From: Halomarina salina
GTDB lineage: Archaea > Halobacteriota > Halobacteria > Halobacteriales > Haloarculaceae
Length of the DNA stretch: 64,000 nt
Reading direction: 5' to 3'
Assembly: GCF_023074835.1 (NCBI RefSeq)
Contig: NZ_JALLGW010000001.1
Span: 1,922,001-1,986,000 of the forward strand
The position numbers and the translations under genes were made by a program. The notes beneath the pieces were generated by a model. That model was not told the origin of the DNA. It made no database searches and saw only the letters and a program-made list of their open reading frames with translations. Shown here piece after piece: positions 1-8,998 of the stretch (positions are counted from its first letter, which is position 1; each line of letters begins with the position of its first letter).

Positions 1-253
1 GGGCGGTGAGTCGCTCCGGGTCGACCGAGAGGTCGTGCGTCGCGACGACGTCGCGCATCGCCGCGAGGAACGGGTCGGGGTGGAACGACGCGGAGCGCTC
101 GCGAATCGCCTCGCCGAACGTCGCCAGCAGGTCGTCGCTCGCGGCGAGTCCGTAGTCGGCACAGACGCCGTGGAAGATGCCCGCCGGTTTCGGGTCGTAG
201 GTGACGAGGGTCTCGTCGAGGTCGAACAGGTACCCTCGGTCGGTGGGGGTCAC
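1..253 (-). CDS. HAD-superfamily hydrolase (5' part only; cut by window start)
   Basis: The reading frame starts at a GTG (251-253) and runs off the left edge, so only the first 84 residues are seen. Residues 9-16 read FDLDETLV, the HAD motif I with the nucleophile Asp and the acid/base Asp two residues later. This is followed by a helical cap-like stretch. The family removes phosphate from small substrates such as phosphoglycolate; the substrate cannot be told from this fragment. No ATG is in a better position, and the GTG directly precedes the TPTDRGYLFDLDET opening typical of haloarchaeal HAD proteins. Confidence 0.8.
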   Translation of the reverse strand, partial: MTPTDRGYLFDLDETLVTYDPKPAGIFHGVCADYGLAASDDLLATFGEAIRERSASFHPDPFLAAMRDVVATHDLSVDPERLTA

Positions 254-407
254 TGCAGGTGCGCCGTCGCGTTCTCGTGGTACTCCTCTGTTCGCGTCGA
301 ACTGCCGTCTCCGCTCGGTGTTCGCGTCATCCCCGATGCTCGAACGGTGGTTCGCCGTCGGTGGTGATAACGATACGCCCACGGAACGCAGGTGGTACAA
401 GTTCGAC

Positions 408-908
408 TCAGGCCAGCAGGAGCGAGAACAGCGGGACGAACGCCCAGAGCGAGAGGACGTAGACGGCGACGGAGAGCGCCCACGACCGACGGACCGTCGG
501 GGCGACGGCGCGCTTCCCGCCGCCGAACCGGGGCAGGACGTACAGCGCGAAGAAGCCGTAGAGGAAGAGGCCGGTCACGAGGCCAGCGAGGAGGTGTGGC
601 ACGAGCGGAATCTCGGCGAACGTGGCGACCGGCGGGAGGAGTGTATCGAGTAGCAGGGCGACGACCGCGTAGACGACGCCAGCGAGGATGCCCGCGGTGT
701 AGTGGACCGCCCGCGCCTGTCGCCCCTGTAGCGTCGCGGGCGGTCTGTCGTAGAGGACGCCCGCGGCGACGAGCGACGGCGTCGTTCCCTCCTCCAGTCG
801 GCTCATCGGGAGGTCCATGACCAGCGCCGCGAAGAACCCCCCGAGCATCGCGACGGGAATCCAGCGCGTGACCGCGACGACCAGCGGAAGTGTCGCCACA
901 CCCGTCAT
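408..908 (-). CDS. Predicted membrane protein, translationally coupled to the DUF63 gene
   Basis: A 166-residue protein with about four hydrophobic helices (near residues 5-32, 66-92, 97-120 and 140-165), so an integral membrane protein. I do not recognise the family. Its ATG (906-908) overlaps the TGA of the upstream DUF63 gene (905-907) as ATGA, so the two are one transcript and probably translationally coupled. The frame remains open far upstream, to 1697, but that extension is the arginine-rich antisense or offset shadow of the DUF63 gene, so the coupled ATG is preferred. Confidence 0.75.
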   Translation of the reverse strand: MTGVATLPLVVAVTRWIPVAMLGGFFAALVMDLPMSRLEEGTTPSLVAAGVLYDRPPATLQGRQARAVHYTAGILAGVVYAVVALLLDTLLPPVATFAEIPLVPHLLAGLVTGLFLYGFFALYVLPRFGGGKRAVAPTVRRSWALSVAVYVLSLWAFVPLFSLLLA

Positions 909-1840
909 CGGAGGAACGAGAGGCCGCCGTCGAGCACGAACGGGTGAGTGGCGACGAGCGGCCGGACGGCCGCGGCCAGCGGTTCGAAGGTGACGACGAG
1001 CGATTCGGCGGCGGGCTGGGTCGGCGAGATGCTGAAGAGGATGATGTTGTGCGCGCCGGGGCCGAGACCGACCGCGGCGATGGCCGCCAGCAGCAGGTAG
1101 CCCTCGGTCGGTTCGTCCTCGACGTATCCGGCGATGAGCGCGATGACGACCAGCGCGAGCGTTATCTTGAGCAGGACGAACAGCCACGCGGTGCCGAGCA
1201 GCGGTTCGGTCGGGAGGCCCTCGCCCAGCGAGATGACGACCGCCGACAGCGGCGTCTGCTCGCCGAACCCGAGCTGGTCGACGCCGACGGCCGTCGAGAT
1301 GCCGTCGAGAGTGTGGGCGAACACGACGAGCAAGCCAGCCAGGCCGGTGGTCCGTTGGGCATCCTTCGCGACCTGGCCGAGCAGCACCCACGCGACCATC
1401 GTCAGGACGACGGCGACGACGAGGCCGAGCCCCGGCCAGAGGAGGTGGAGTTCGGTCGTCGTGAGGCCGACGACCAGCGCGATGCCGACGACGGCCAGCA
1501 GCAGGCCACTGCCGAGGACGGCGATGACCATCGTGGCGAGTTCGGGACCACTGGCGAGCGACGACAGCCCCCAGACGAACCCGAGCAGTCCGAAGACGGT
1601 CAGGTAGACGATGGGCGAACTGAAGAACGGTGCCACGACGTCCGGAATCACGTCGACCTGGTACAGCGCGTAGAGACCGGCCCCGACGACCATCCACGGC
1701 GTGAGCGCGAGCACCGTCCCCTCGCGGACGACCGGGCGCGCGAGCGCGAGCGCCAGAACGGCGACCGCCACCAACCCGGCGACGACGACGAGATACTGGA
1801 CGTCGGGCAGTGCGAATCCCGACGGCAGGAGCTGGAACAT
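905..1840 (-). CDS. DUF63 family multi-pass membrane protein
   Basis: A 311-residue protein made almost entirely of hydrophobic segments, about eight to nine helices. The conserved archaeal DUF63 signature is visible around residues 180-190 ([14 protein letters not shown]). The family is restricted to archaea and its function is unknown. The ATG is at 1838-1840; the intergenic region to deoC (1841-1910) is the shared divergent promoter region. The gene leads a two-gene transcript with the 166-residue membrane protein downstream. Confidence 0.88.
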   Translation of the reverse strand: MFQLLPSGFALPDVQYLVVVAGLVAVAVLALALARPVVREGTVLALTPWMVVGAGLYALYQVDVIPDVVAPFFSSPIVYLTVFGLLGFVWGLSSLASGPELATMVIAVLGSGLLLAVVGIALVVGLTTTELHLLWPGLGLVVAVVLTMVAWVLLGQVAKDAQRTTGLAGLLVVFAHTLDGISTAVGVDQLGFGEQTPLSAVVISLGEGLPTEPLLGTAWLFVLLKITLALVVIALIAGYVEDEPTEGYLLLAAIAAVGLGPGAHNIILFSISPTQPAAESLVVTFEPLAAAVRPLVATHPFVLDGGLSFLR

Positions 1841-1910
1841 ATCAACTACTGTGAGTACTACCCCGAAAGGTTTACTAATCGCTTTTGTGCGCCGAGTCGC
1901 ACGTGGGGGT
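1841..1910. promoter_or_regulatory. Divergent promoter region between the DUF63 gene and deoC
   Basis: This 70-bp AT-enriched spacer separates two divergent starts. A TTTACTAATC stretch at 1871-1880 is a plausible archaeal TATA element for deoC, about 30 nt before a start site near 1901. The AT-rich ATATCAACTACTGTGAGTA segment next to 1841 is available for the opposite gene. This is assigned by position and composition only. Confidence 0.4.
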
Positions 1911-2540
1911 ATGGACTACGAGGAGTTCGCCGCCAGCATCGACCACACGGTCCTCGGCCCGGAGACGACCCTCGACGACGTCCGGCGGGTCGTCGACGAT
2001 GCCGAGGAGTACGGCATGAACGTCTGTATCCCGCCGTGTTACGTCGCCGACATCGAGACGGACGTCACCGTCGCCACCGTCGTCGGGTTCCCCCACGGCC
2101 AGCACGCTACGGGCGCGAAACACGACGAGGCCGAACGCGCGTGGCGCGACGGGACCGACGAACTCGACATGGTCGTCAACGTCGGGCGACTGAAGGCCGG
2201 TGACGACGACGCCGTCCGGGCAGATATCGAGGAGGTCGTCGCCGCGACGCCCTGCCCGGTGAAGGTCATCGTCGAGACGGCGCTGCTGACCGACGACGAG
2301 AAACACCGCGCGTGTCGGGCCGCCGCGGACGCCGACGCCGATATGGTCAAGACCTCGACAGGCTTCGCGGAAGGAGGGGCGACCGTCGAGGACGTGGAAC
2401 TGATGAGCGAGTACCTCCCGGTGAAGGCGTCGGGTGGCGTCGGGAGCTACGAGGAGGCGATGGCGATGCTCGACGCGGGTGCGGTCCGCATCGGCGCGTC
2501 GTCGGGCACGGAGATAGCGGGCGGGCACCCGGACGCGTAG
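1911..2540 (+). CDS. deoC: Deoxyribose-phosphate aldolase
   Basis: The 209-residue enzyme cleaves 2-deoxyribose 5-phosphate to glyceraldehyde 3-phosphate and acetaldehyde, the last step of deoxynucleoside salvage, in the cytoplasm. Family hallmarks are visible: the N-terminal IDHTVLGP, the Asp of [10 protein letters not shown], the Schiff-base Lys in MVKTSTGF (near residue 146) and the second active-site Lys in VKASGGVG (near residue 173). The length is typical of the short archaeal form. ATG 1911 is preferred because the frame upstream of it lacks family sequence. The gene is monocistronic, with the next gene convergent. Confidence 0.95.
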   Translation: MDYEEFAASIDHTVLGPETTLDDVRRVVDDAEEYGMNVCIPPCYVADIETDVTVATVVGFPHGQHATGAKHDEAERAWRDGTDELDMVVNVGRLKAGDDDAVRADIEEVVAATPCPVKVIVETALLTDDEKHRACRAAADADADMVKTSTGFAEGGATVEDVELMSEYLPVKASGGVGSYEEAMAMLDAGAVRIGASSGTEIAGGHPDA

Positions 2541-2562
2541 GTCGTCCCGTCACGCGGGGTGC

Positions 2563-3789
2563 TCACTCCGACGGTGACGACGCGGTCGACTCCGACGGCC
2601 CCGGTTCGACGGCGACTACCTCCGCACCGTTCTCCAGGACCACCGGGACGTAGAGGACGCCGTCACCGGCCGAGATGTCGGGCGTGACGTGCCCGCCGAG
2701 GTCCATCTTGAACCTGACTGTCCCCCCACCGTCTGCCGGGTCCAGCGCGTAGAGTGCGTCGCCGCCGACGTACACCGTGTCGCCGACGGCGGCGGGTGAC
2801 CCCGTGCCGTCACCGACGTCGAACGACCAGTACTCCTCGCCCGACTCGGTGTCGAACGCCCGGAGCGTGGACCCGTTGACGCTGTAGACGTAGTTGTCCG
2901 TGTACGCGATACCGTGACGGCCCGCCGCCTGGTCTGCGCTCCACTCGACGGCACCGGTGAGCGGTTCCAGCGCGTAGAGCGTCCCGCTGTCGTCGCCGAC
3001 GTAGGCGAAGTCCCGACCGAGCGTCGGCGGGGTGGAGAACCGCGCGGAGAGGTCCTCGTGGACCCCTACCTCGCCACCGGCCCCCAGCGAGTAGACCCCG
3101 CCGGTGCCCGTCGCGACGAACGGTGACGCACCGACAGCCCCCAGCGCGGGATACGAGACCCGACCGACCAGTCGCCGCGACCAGTTCACCGACCCGTCCT
3201 CGGCGGAGACGACGTGGACCGTCTCCCGTTCGCCGACCGTGAGGTACTCGCCCTGGACCGTCGCCGGCATCGTCAGCGGGCCGTCGAACGAGCGCGACCA
3301 CCGCTGCTCGCCGGTCTCGGCGTCGAGCGCCTGGAGGACGTCGTCGGCGACGGTGTAGACGGTTCCGTCGGACACCGACGGCTTGCCCCGCGGCGTCTCC
3401 CCGGCGAGTTCCCACTCCGTCTCGCCGCTCGTGGCGTCGACGACCATCAGACGGTCGGTCTCCGTGACGTAGACTCGCCCGTCGCTCACCGTCGGGGCGC
3501 GGAGCCCGCTCTGCCCGACCCCACGCCGCCAGCGGACGGACGGCTCCTCGCGCGGAGCGCTCCCCCCGTAGTCCCACCGCGTGTTCGCCGCGTCGAACCC
3601 CTCGCTCGACCACTCGCCGTCGCTGGCGAAGACGTGGCGGTCGGGTTCCGGGGGCGGCCCCTCGGTCGAAGGTCGACTGTACTCGGGTCGGTCGTCGCCG
3701 CCGAAGCCGAGACACCCCGCGAGCGCGGTCACGCCCGTGGTTCCCGCGAGCGCGAGGAATCGTCGCCTGGACGGCGTTCTGGAGGGCAT
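2563..3789 (-). CDS. PQQ-like beta-propeller lipoprotein (Tat-exported)
   Basis: A 408-residue protein. The N-terminus has a twin-arginine motif (SRRRFLALAG) and then a lipobox (TALAGC, Cys near residue 23), so it is predicted to be exported folded and lipid-anchored outside the cell. The rest is a run of outer-strand propeller repeats of the type VYVTETDRLMVVDATSGETEW and YALDPADG, about seven or eight blades. Such BamB-like or PQQ-like propellers act as binding scaffolds or dehydrogenases; no catalytic residues can be assigned. The ATG at 3787-3789 is chosen because it places the RR motif at residues 8-10. Confidence 0.9.
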   Translation of the reverse strand: MPSRTPSRRRFLALAGTTGVTALAGCLGFGGDDRPEYSRPSTEGPPPEPDRHVFASDGEWSSEGFDAANTRWDYGGSAPREEPSVRWRRGVGQSGLRAPTVSDGRVYVTETDRLMVVDATSGETEWELAGETPRGKPSVSDGTVYTVADDVLQALDAETGEQRWSRSFDGPLTMPATVQGEYLTVGERETVHVVSAEDGSVNWSRRLVGRVSYPALGAVGASPFVATGTGGVYSLGAGGEVGVHEDLSARFSTPPTLGRDFAYVGDDSGTLYALEPLTGAVEWSADQAAGRHGIAYTDNYVYSVNGSTLRAFDTESGEEYWSFDVGDGTGSPAAVGDTVYVGGDALYALDPADGGGTVRFKMDLGGHVTPDISAGDGVLYVPVVLENGAEVVAVEPGPSESTASSPSE

Positions 3790-4021
3790 GTACAGATGCC
3801 TTTCAGTCTCGACGAAAAAGTACTCTCCCTTGCGCACCGACGGCCGACGCCGAGTCGCGCAGCACGCCGAGCACTCCCGAAGGAGTCGGAACGCGGCGCT
3901 CGGCGAGTCCAGCGACGCGGTCTGACGGGCGTCGTCCGACGGGTGTGGGTGCCTCGTCGTCGCTCGCGACCGTCGGCGGAACGTCGCGTTTTTGGCCGCG
4001 CGGACCACATCCCCGACAGCG

Positions 4022-5272
4022 ATGGCCCGCTACCACATCGAAACCTACGGGTGTACCGCCAACCGTGGCGAGAGTCGCCACATCGAGGCGGCCCTCCGCG
4101 ACGGCGGTCACCACCGCGCGTCCGGTCCCGAGGAGGCCGACGTCGCCATCCTCAACACCTGCACGGTGGTCGAGAAGACGGAGCGTAACATGCTGACGCG
4201 GGCCAAGGAACTGGAGCAGGAGACGAGGGACCTCATCGTCACCGGCTGTATGGCGCTCGCGCAGGGCGAGGAGTTCCGCGACGCGGGCATCGACGCCCAG
4301 GTCGTCCACTGGGACGACGTGCCGAGCGCCGCGCTCAACGGCGAGTGTCCGACGCTGACGCCCGACACCGAACCCATCCTCGACGGCGTCGTCGGCATCC
4401 TCCCCATCGCCCGTGGCTGTATGAGCGACTGTTCGTACTGCATCACGAAGCAGGCGACGGGCAGGATAGACAGCCCGCCCGTCTCCGAGAACGTCGAGAA
4501 GGCTCGCGCGCTCGTCCACGCGGGCGCGAAGGAGATACGTGTCACCGGGCAGGACACCGGCGTCTACGGCTGGGACACGGGCGAGCGCAGACTCCACACG
4601 CTGCTCGACCGCATCTGCGACATCGACGGCGAGTTCCGGGTGCGCGTGGGCATGGCGAACCCGAAGGGCGTCCACGGCATCCGCGAGGAACTCGCCGCGG
4701 TGTTCGCCGAGAACGAGAAGCTCTACAACTTCCTGCACATCCCCGTCCAGTCGGGGAGCGACGACGTGCTGGGCGACATGCGCCGCCAGCACCAGGTCCG
4801 GGAGTTCGAGGAGGTGGTCGAGACGTTCGACCGCCACCTCGACCACTGGACCTGCTCGACGGACTTCATCGTCGGCTTCCCCACCGAGACGGACGACGAC
4901 CACCGACGGAGCCTCGACCTGTTCGAGCGGGTCCGCCCGGAGAAGGTGAACGTCACGCGCTTCTCGAAGCGCCCCGGCACCGACGCGGCCGACATGAAAG
5001 GACTCGGCGGGACGCTGAAGAAGGAGCGCTCGAAGGAGATGGTCGAGTTGAAGATGGACCTCCTGCGTGACGTCCACGAGTCGATGGTCGGGGAGCGCCA
5101 CGAGGTGCTCTGCGTCGAGCAGGGGACGGGCGACTCGGTGAAGTGCTACGACGAGGCCTACCGGCAGGTCATCGTCACGAACGCCGAGGAACGCGGCGTC
5201 GAGCCGGGCGACCTGCTCGACGTCGAAGTGACGAGCGCGGAGACGGTGTACTGCTTCGGCGAGCCGTTGTAA
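4022..5272 (+). CDS. tRNA (t6A37-C2) methylthiotransferase, radical SAM
   Basis: The 416-residue enzyme of the MiaB/MtaB/CDKAL1 group adds a methylthio group to threonylcarbamoyladenosine-37 of tRNAs. The N-terminal UPF0004 domain shows the three cluster cysteines (YGCTANRGE, NTCTVVEKTE, TGCMA). The radical SAM motif CMSDCSYC follows near residue 140, and a C-terminal TRAM-like RNA-binding barrel spans about 355-416. The GTTTTT box at about 3988, 30 nt before the ATG, fits a leaderless transcript. It diverges from the propeller lipoprotein gene. Target specificity is inferred from the archaeal family. Confidence 0.93.
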   Translation: MARYHIETYGCTANRGESRHIEAALRDGGHHRASGPEEADVAILNTCTVVEKTERNMLTRAKELEQETRDLIVTGCMALAQGEEFRDAGIDAQVVHWDDVPSAALNGECPTLTPDTEPILDGVVGILPIARGCMSDCSYCITKQATGRIDSPPVSENVEKARALVHAGAKEIRVTGQDTGVYGWDTGERRLHTLLDRICDIDGEFRVRVGMANPKGVHGIREELAAVFAENEKLYNFLHIPVQSGSDDVLGDMRRQHQVREFEEVVETFDRHLDHWTCSTDFIVGFPTETDDDHRRSLDLFERVRPEKVNVTRFSKRPGTDAADMKGLGGTLKKERSKEMVELKMDLLRDVHESMVGERHEVLCVEQGTGDSVKCYDEAYRQVIVTNAEERGVEPGDLLDVEVTSAETVYCFGEPL

Positions 5273-5575
5273 GAGGCACGTCGTCGACCGCGCCGGTCGG
5301 CGGGCGGCAGTTCCCAGTCTACCGGTGTCGAGTCTATCGCTGCCGAGTTCGTCGCTCCCGAGCCCGGCTCCGTGGGGCGGTGGACTTTTACATTAAAAAT
5401 TTCTGACATCTGCGCGCGAACACGCTCGGACGCTCGACTACGCACTGCGCCTGGCACCGTGTCACGCTCTACCGTCCCCCGTGCGACGTGAACGCATCAG
5501 GCGTGAGAAACGTCCGGTAAAGCGACTATTTTACTCTACGCAACGGCCAACGTCCCCCTCTCGTAAGGTGAATCG
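5273..5575. promoter_or_regulatory. 303-bp intergenic region with promoter of the next lipoprotein gene
   Basis: No coding sequence is seen. An AT-rich block (TTTTACATTAAAAATTTC, 5385-5404) and a second one (TATTTTACTCT, 5528-5538) interrupt GC-rich DNA. The second lies about 40 nt before ATG 5576 and is the more likely TATA element for that gene. The first could serve a distal promoter or act as a T-rich terminator after the methylthiotransferase gene. Confidence 0.4.
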
Positions 5576-6490
5576 ATGAGTCCCCAACGACGTGACTTTC
5601 TGAAACTCGGTAGTGTTGCAGCGGCGACCGCGGTCGCAGGCTGTACTGGCATCATGGGCGGCGACGAGAACGACACCGACGAGACGGAGACTGCCGGCGG
5701 TGGCGGCAACGTCTCGACGGAGGGTCGGAACCAGTCGCTCGACGAGTTCGAGACGACCGAGGTCGGGAAGGACGTCTCCGTCGACGGCACGTCCATCGCC
5801 GTCAGCGAACCGGCGGTGCGCGCCTCCCTGCTCTATCAGACCGAGGACGCCAAAGACCTCGCGTTCAGTACCGGGAGCCACTACCTCCTCGCCCACGTGG
5901 ACGCCGGCGAAGGTGGGCCGGCGGCCGACGCCTTCAAACTCGTCACCGGGTCGCTCGGCAACTACCCGGCGACGGACCCGACGAACGGGAACCCGATGGC
6001 GGAGTACGGACAGAAGTACGACCCCGAGAACGACGCGACGAGCGGCTGGGTCGGGTTCACGATTCCCGGCGGCGTCACGCTGTCGTCGGCCGCCATCGTC
6101 GTCGACGGTAGCCGGAGCGGCTGGCGACTCGCCGACGAGACGGTCGCCGCACTGGCCGAGCCCGTCCCCGCGCTCTCGCTCGACGACGTCGACGCTCCCG
6201 AGAGCGTCGCGCCCGGCGAGCCGTTCGAGGTGACGGCGACGTTCGTGAACGACACCGGAACCGACGGGACGCTCCGCGGCCTCGTCGAGCAGTCGGTCGC
6301 CGAGCCGGCCGTCGAATCGTTCAGCCTCGACGTCGCCGCCGGGGAGAGCGCCGAGTACACGACCGAACTCACCGCGCCCGACGACAACGGTGAGATGACG
6401 TTCACCGTGCGGACGACCGGCGGCAAGCAGGCGACGACGGTCACCGTCGGCTCCGGTCCGAGCAACTCGACGAGCACCACGACCAACTGA
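5576..6490 (+). CDS. Tat-exported lipoprotein with CARDB-like domain
   Basis: A 304-residue protein. Its N-terminus RRDFLKLGSVAAATAVAGC combines a twin-arginine motif with a lipobox Cys at residue 22, so the product is predicted to be anchored outside the cell. A low-complexity D/E/T/G linker follows. Residues about 50-185 form a beta-rich domain with no family that I recognise. Residues about 200-290 (ESVAPGEPFEVTATFVNDTG... LDVAAGESAEYTTEL) look like a CARDB/Ig-like domain. A Ser/Thr-rich tail ends the protein. Function unknown. Confidence 0.85.
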   Translation: MSPQRRDFLKLGSVAAATAVAGCTGIMGGDENDTDETETAGGGGNVSTEGRNQSLDEFETTEVGKDVSVDGTSIAVSEPAVRASLLYQTEDAKDLAFSTGSHYLLAHVDAGEGGPAADAFKLVTGSLGNYPATDPTNGNPMAEYGQKYDPENDATSGWVGFTIPGGVTLSSAAIVVDGSRSGWRLADETVAALAEPVPALSLDDVDAPESVAPGEPFEVTATFVNDTGTDGTLRGLVEQSVAEPAVESFSLDVAAGESAEYTTELTAPDDNGEMTFTVRTTGGKQATTVTVGSGPSNSTSTTTN

Positions 6491-6672
6491 ACCGGACGCG
6501 AGCGGTCGCGCCGCGCCGGCCACCGTTCTCCGTTCTCTCTCGATATCGGCATGGAGTCGGGAGTGACGACCATCGCCCCCGAGACGGTCCGCCTCCGTCA
6601 ATCGCTGCCGGGTCGGCGGCCGGCGAGTCAGCACCGGGCGTGTCGGCGACCGTCGAGTCGGCGACCGCCGGA

Positions 6673-7614
6673 CTACCGACGGTCCGCGTCCGGTCGCCGT
6701 GGTCCGGACTCGCGGGCCGGGATACGTCCGTCGTCGTCCTCCTTCCACTCGCCGAGTTCGCGCGGGTCGAGGTGGACGAACACGTCGTCCACTTCGTCGA
6801 TGGCGCGAATCGCCCTGACGACGTCCGTCTCGATGTCGTGGGCCTCCCGGACGGTCCGGTCGCCCTCGATCTCCAGGTGGAGGCTCACGTCGACCTCGGG
6901 GCCGACGTGGTGGGCGACGACGTCGTGGACGCCCCGGACTTCGGGATGCGTGAGCGCCCGCGCGACGATTTCGTCGCGGAGGTCGGAGTCGGGAGCCTCC
7001 CCCACCAGGTAGCCGACGTTGTCCCGACCGATCTCGTACCCCGTGTAGAGGATGCCGAGGGCGACCACGCCACCAGCCAGTGGGTCGAGGACGGGGTAGC
7101 CGAGCGCGCTTCCGGCGACCCCCGCCAGTGCAGCGACGGCGGTGAGGATGTCCGCGCGATTGTCGAGCGCCGTCGCCCGGAGCGCGGGCGAGTTGAAGTC
7201 CTCGGCCATCCGCGAGCAGTACCGGAAGAGGAGGTACTTCACGACGGCGCTCCCGGCGAGGACGCCAGCGGCGACCGGTCCCGCGACGGCGGCCCCGCCG
7301 GCGAGCGCCGACTGGGCGGCTTGCCACAGCACGCCGACGCCCGCGGCGCCGATGCCGACGGCGACGACGAGGGAGACGAACGGCTCGATGCGCTCGTGGC
7401 CGTGCGGGTGGGTGTCGTCCGCTGGCTGGGTCGTCAGGTAGAGGCCACCGACGACGACGATGCTGTAGGCCGTGTCGGCGAGACTGTTGACCGCCTCGCC
7501 GCCGACGGCGAGGCTGCCCGTCGAGAGGTAGACCGCGCCTTTCGCCAGCGCGAGCACGAGGTTGGCACCGAGGACGAGCAGACCGACCCGCCTGAGTGCC
7601 GAAACGCGGTCCAT
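6673..7614 (-). CDS. Cation diffusion facilitator family transporter
   Basis: The 313-residue protein is predicted to export divalent metal ions across the cytoplasmic membrane in exchange for protons. Six transmembrane helices span residues 10-200; metal-site residues appear in NSLADTAYS (helix II) and ALDNRADILTA (helix V), and a His-rich loop (DDTHPHGHERIEP) lies between helices II and III. The C-terminal cytoplasmic domain (205-295) contains HHVGPEVDVSLHLEI, typical of the ferredoxin-like CDF C-domain. The metal cannot be assigned. The ATG is at 7612-7614. Confidence 0.93.
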   Translation of the reverse strand: MDRVSALRRVGLLVLGANLVLALAKGAVYLSTGSLAVGGEAVNSLADTAYSIVVVGGLYLTTQPADDTHPHGHERIEPFVSLVVAVGIGAAGVGVLWQAAQSALAGGAAVAGPVAAGVLAGSAVVKYLLFRYCSRMAEDFNSPALRATALDNRADILTAVAALAGVAGSALGYPVLDPLAGGVVALGILYTGYEIGRDNVGYLVGEAPDSDLRDEIVARALTHPEVRGVHDVVAHHVGPEVDVSLHLEIEGDRTVREAHDIETDVVRAIRAIDEVDDVFVHLDPRELGEWKEDDDGRIPARESGPRRPDADRR

Positions 7615-7741
7615 ACGACTCGTTAGATGCTCCGCGATAAAGGCGCTGTGGGCTGTGTGCCCCGAACTCTCGGGTTAGCCACGTCGAAACCTCGGGCGAA
7701 CCCGGATGCCCACGGAGGGTCCACTGAGGAGGGGCGACGTC

Positions 7742-8281
7742 TCAGCGGACACGGACCGCGCCCGTCTCGCTCTCCTCGGCGTCCTCCTGGTCGGCGAACG
7801 CCTCGTGGAGTCGGTCGTAGGTGTCCTCGATGGCCTCGACGATGACCTTCGTCTCGCCGATGACGGGCATGAAGTTCGTGTCGCCGCCCCACCGCGGGAC
7901 GACGTGGGTGTGGAGGTGGTCGTCGATGGACCCGCCGGCGGCCCCGCCGAGGTTCAGACCGGCGTTGAACGCCTGTGGCGAGAGCGCGGCGTCTATCGCG
8001 TCGAACGTCCGCTGTTTGAGGCGGGCGTGGTCGAGCAGTTGCTCGTCCGAGAGGTCGCGGTAGTCGCCGCCGTGGTCGTACGGGATGACCATCGCGTGGC
8101 CGGGGTTGTACGGGTAGTTGTTGAGCAGGACGAACGCGTGGTCGCTCCGGGCGACGATGCGGTGCTCGCGGTCGGCGTCGAGGTCCGGGAGCGCGCAGAA
8201 CGGACAGTCGTGGTCCGGAGCGTCGCCCTCACCGCCGCGTTCGACCCACTCGATACGCCACGGCGCGAACAGTTGGTCCAT
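7742..8281 (-). CDS. HIT-family nucleotide hydrolase/transferase
   Basis: A 179-residue protein with the histidine triad HLHTHVVPRW (near residues 125-134), which carries the catalytic His. An N-terminal CPFCALP zinc-type motif is present, as in the Fhit/galT-like archaeal HIT proteins. The family hydrolyses or transfers nucleotidyl groups on AMP-linked or dinucleotide substrates. The ATG at 8279-8281 (MDQLFAPWR) is chosen over an upstream ATG eight codons earlier because the family starts at this point. Promoter sequence lies in the divergent region 8282-8528. Confidence 0.92.
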   Translation of the reverse strand: MDQLFAPWRIEWVERGGEGDAPDHDCPFCALPDLDADREHRIVARSDHAFVLLNNYPYNPGHAMVIPYDHGGDYRDLSDEQLLDHARLKQRTFDAIDAALSPQAFNAGLNLGGAAGGSIDDHLHTHVVPRWGGDTNFMPVIGETKVIVEAIEDTYDRLHEAFADQEDAEESETGAVRVR

Positions 8282-8497
8282 ACGACACTCCCCGATTTGG
8301 GGCATCCTAAGCGTGTCCGTCGGCCACGCGGACCCGCTTGCCCCCAGTTTACCTGTTGTGGCTGCAATCCACTAAACCGGCCTGAAACGGTCTGCTAAAC
8401 AGTTGTGAACGGTTCCACCGGATTCGGGGTATTTCGGCGGAAAATCGCACGACTGCGGACGGTTGCATCGCTGAACGACGCCCAACGGTTTACCCCC

Positions 8498-8506
8498 TTT
8501 ATATTA
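8498..8506 (+). promoter_or_regulatory. TATA box for the 66-residue zinc-ribbon gene
   Basis: TTTATATTA lies in an otherwise GC-rich spacer, centred 27 nt before ATG 8529. That spacing places the transcription start at or next to the start codon, a leaderless arrangement common in haloarchaea. Confidence 0.65.
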
Positions 8507-8528
8507 TCGTGGTCGATAGCGGTGAACG

Positions 8529-8729
8529 ATGGCAGCGACACAGAACAGTCGGAACGACATGACCGAGGACTGCCCGGAGTGTAGCGCCGAAACCGCCCAT
8601 TCGGTCTCGCTCCAGATTCGCACCGAGAGCACGAAGGCTGAGAACGCCCAGTTCTCGCGCGAACCCTACCGCGTCGCCACGTGTCTCGTCTGTGGTCACG
8701 AGACGACGCTGCGCATGAACAACGCCTGA
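8529..8729 (+). CDS. Small zinc-ribbon protein
   Basis: A 66-residue cytoplasmic protein with two CxxC pairs (EDCPECSAET and ATCLVCGHET) that should bind one zinc ion as a beta-ribbon. It belongs to the group of conserved small haloarchaeal zinc-finger proteins of unknown role. The strong TATA box 27 nt upstream supports ATG 8529 as the true start. It is a single-gene transcript. DNA from 8730 to 8998 shows no further gene. Confidence 0.85.
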   Translation: MAATQNSRNDMTEDCPECSAETAHSVSLQIRTESTKAENAQFSREPYRVATCLVCGHETTLRMNNA

Positions 8730-8998
8730 AGAACTCTCCTCGCCCACGTTCGAACACCTCCCGTCAATCGTCGGTCCGTTCTCCACCGACGCTCGACTCG
8801 CCTCTCGCTGGCGTTCGGTCCGTCTCTCCACTGCCGTTCGGTACACGCCACGAACTGCTCGTCGCCTCCCCAGCGACGGGTGACTGCGTCGCGGCAGCCC
8901 ATCACCTCCGCGACCTGTGGTGCTGCTACAGACAGTCGCTTCGCTCGCGGGGCCAGTCGCAGTCGGAGAGTGCGAGAGACGACGGGAACTCGTCGTGA

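Noticed and set aside
890-2203. Long plus-strand frame opposite the DUF63 gene
   Set aside because: Very Arg/Asp/Gln-rich composition with no family; the minus strand encodes a recognised membrane protein.
5531-7327. A 598-codon minus-strand frame opposite a lipoprotein and running into the CDF gene
   Set aside because: Arg-rich shadow in the wrong frame; the lipoprotein with Tat signal and the CDF transporter explain this DNA.
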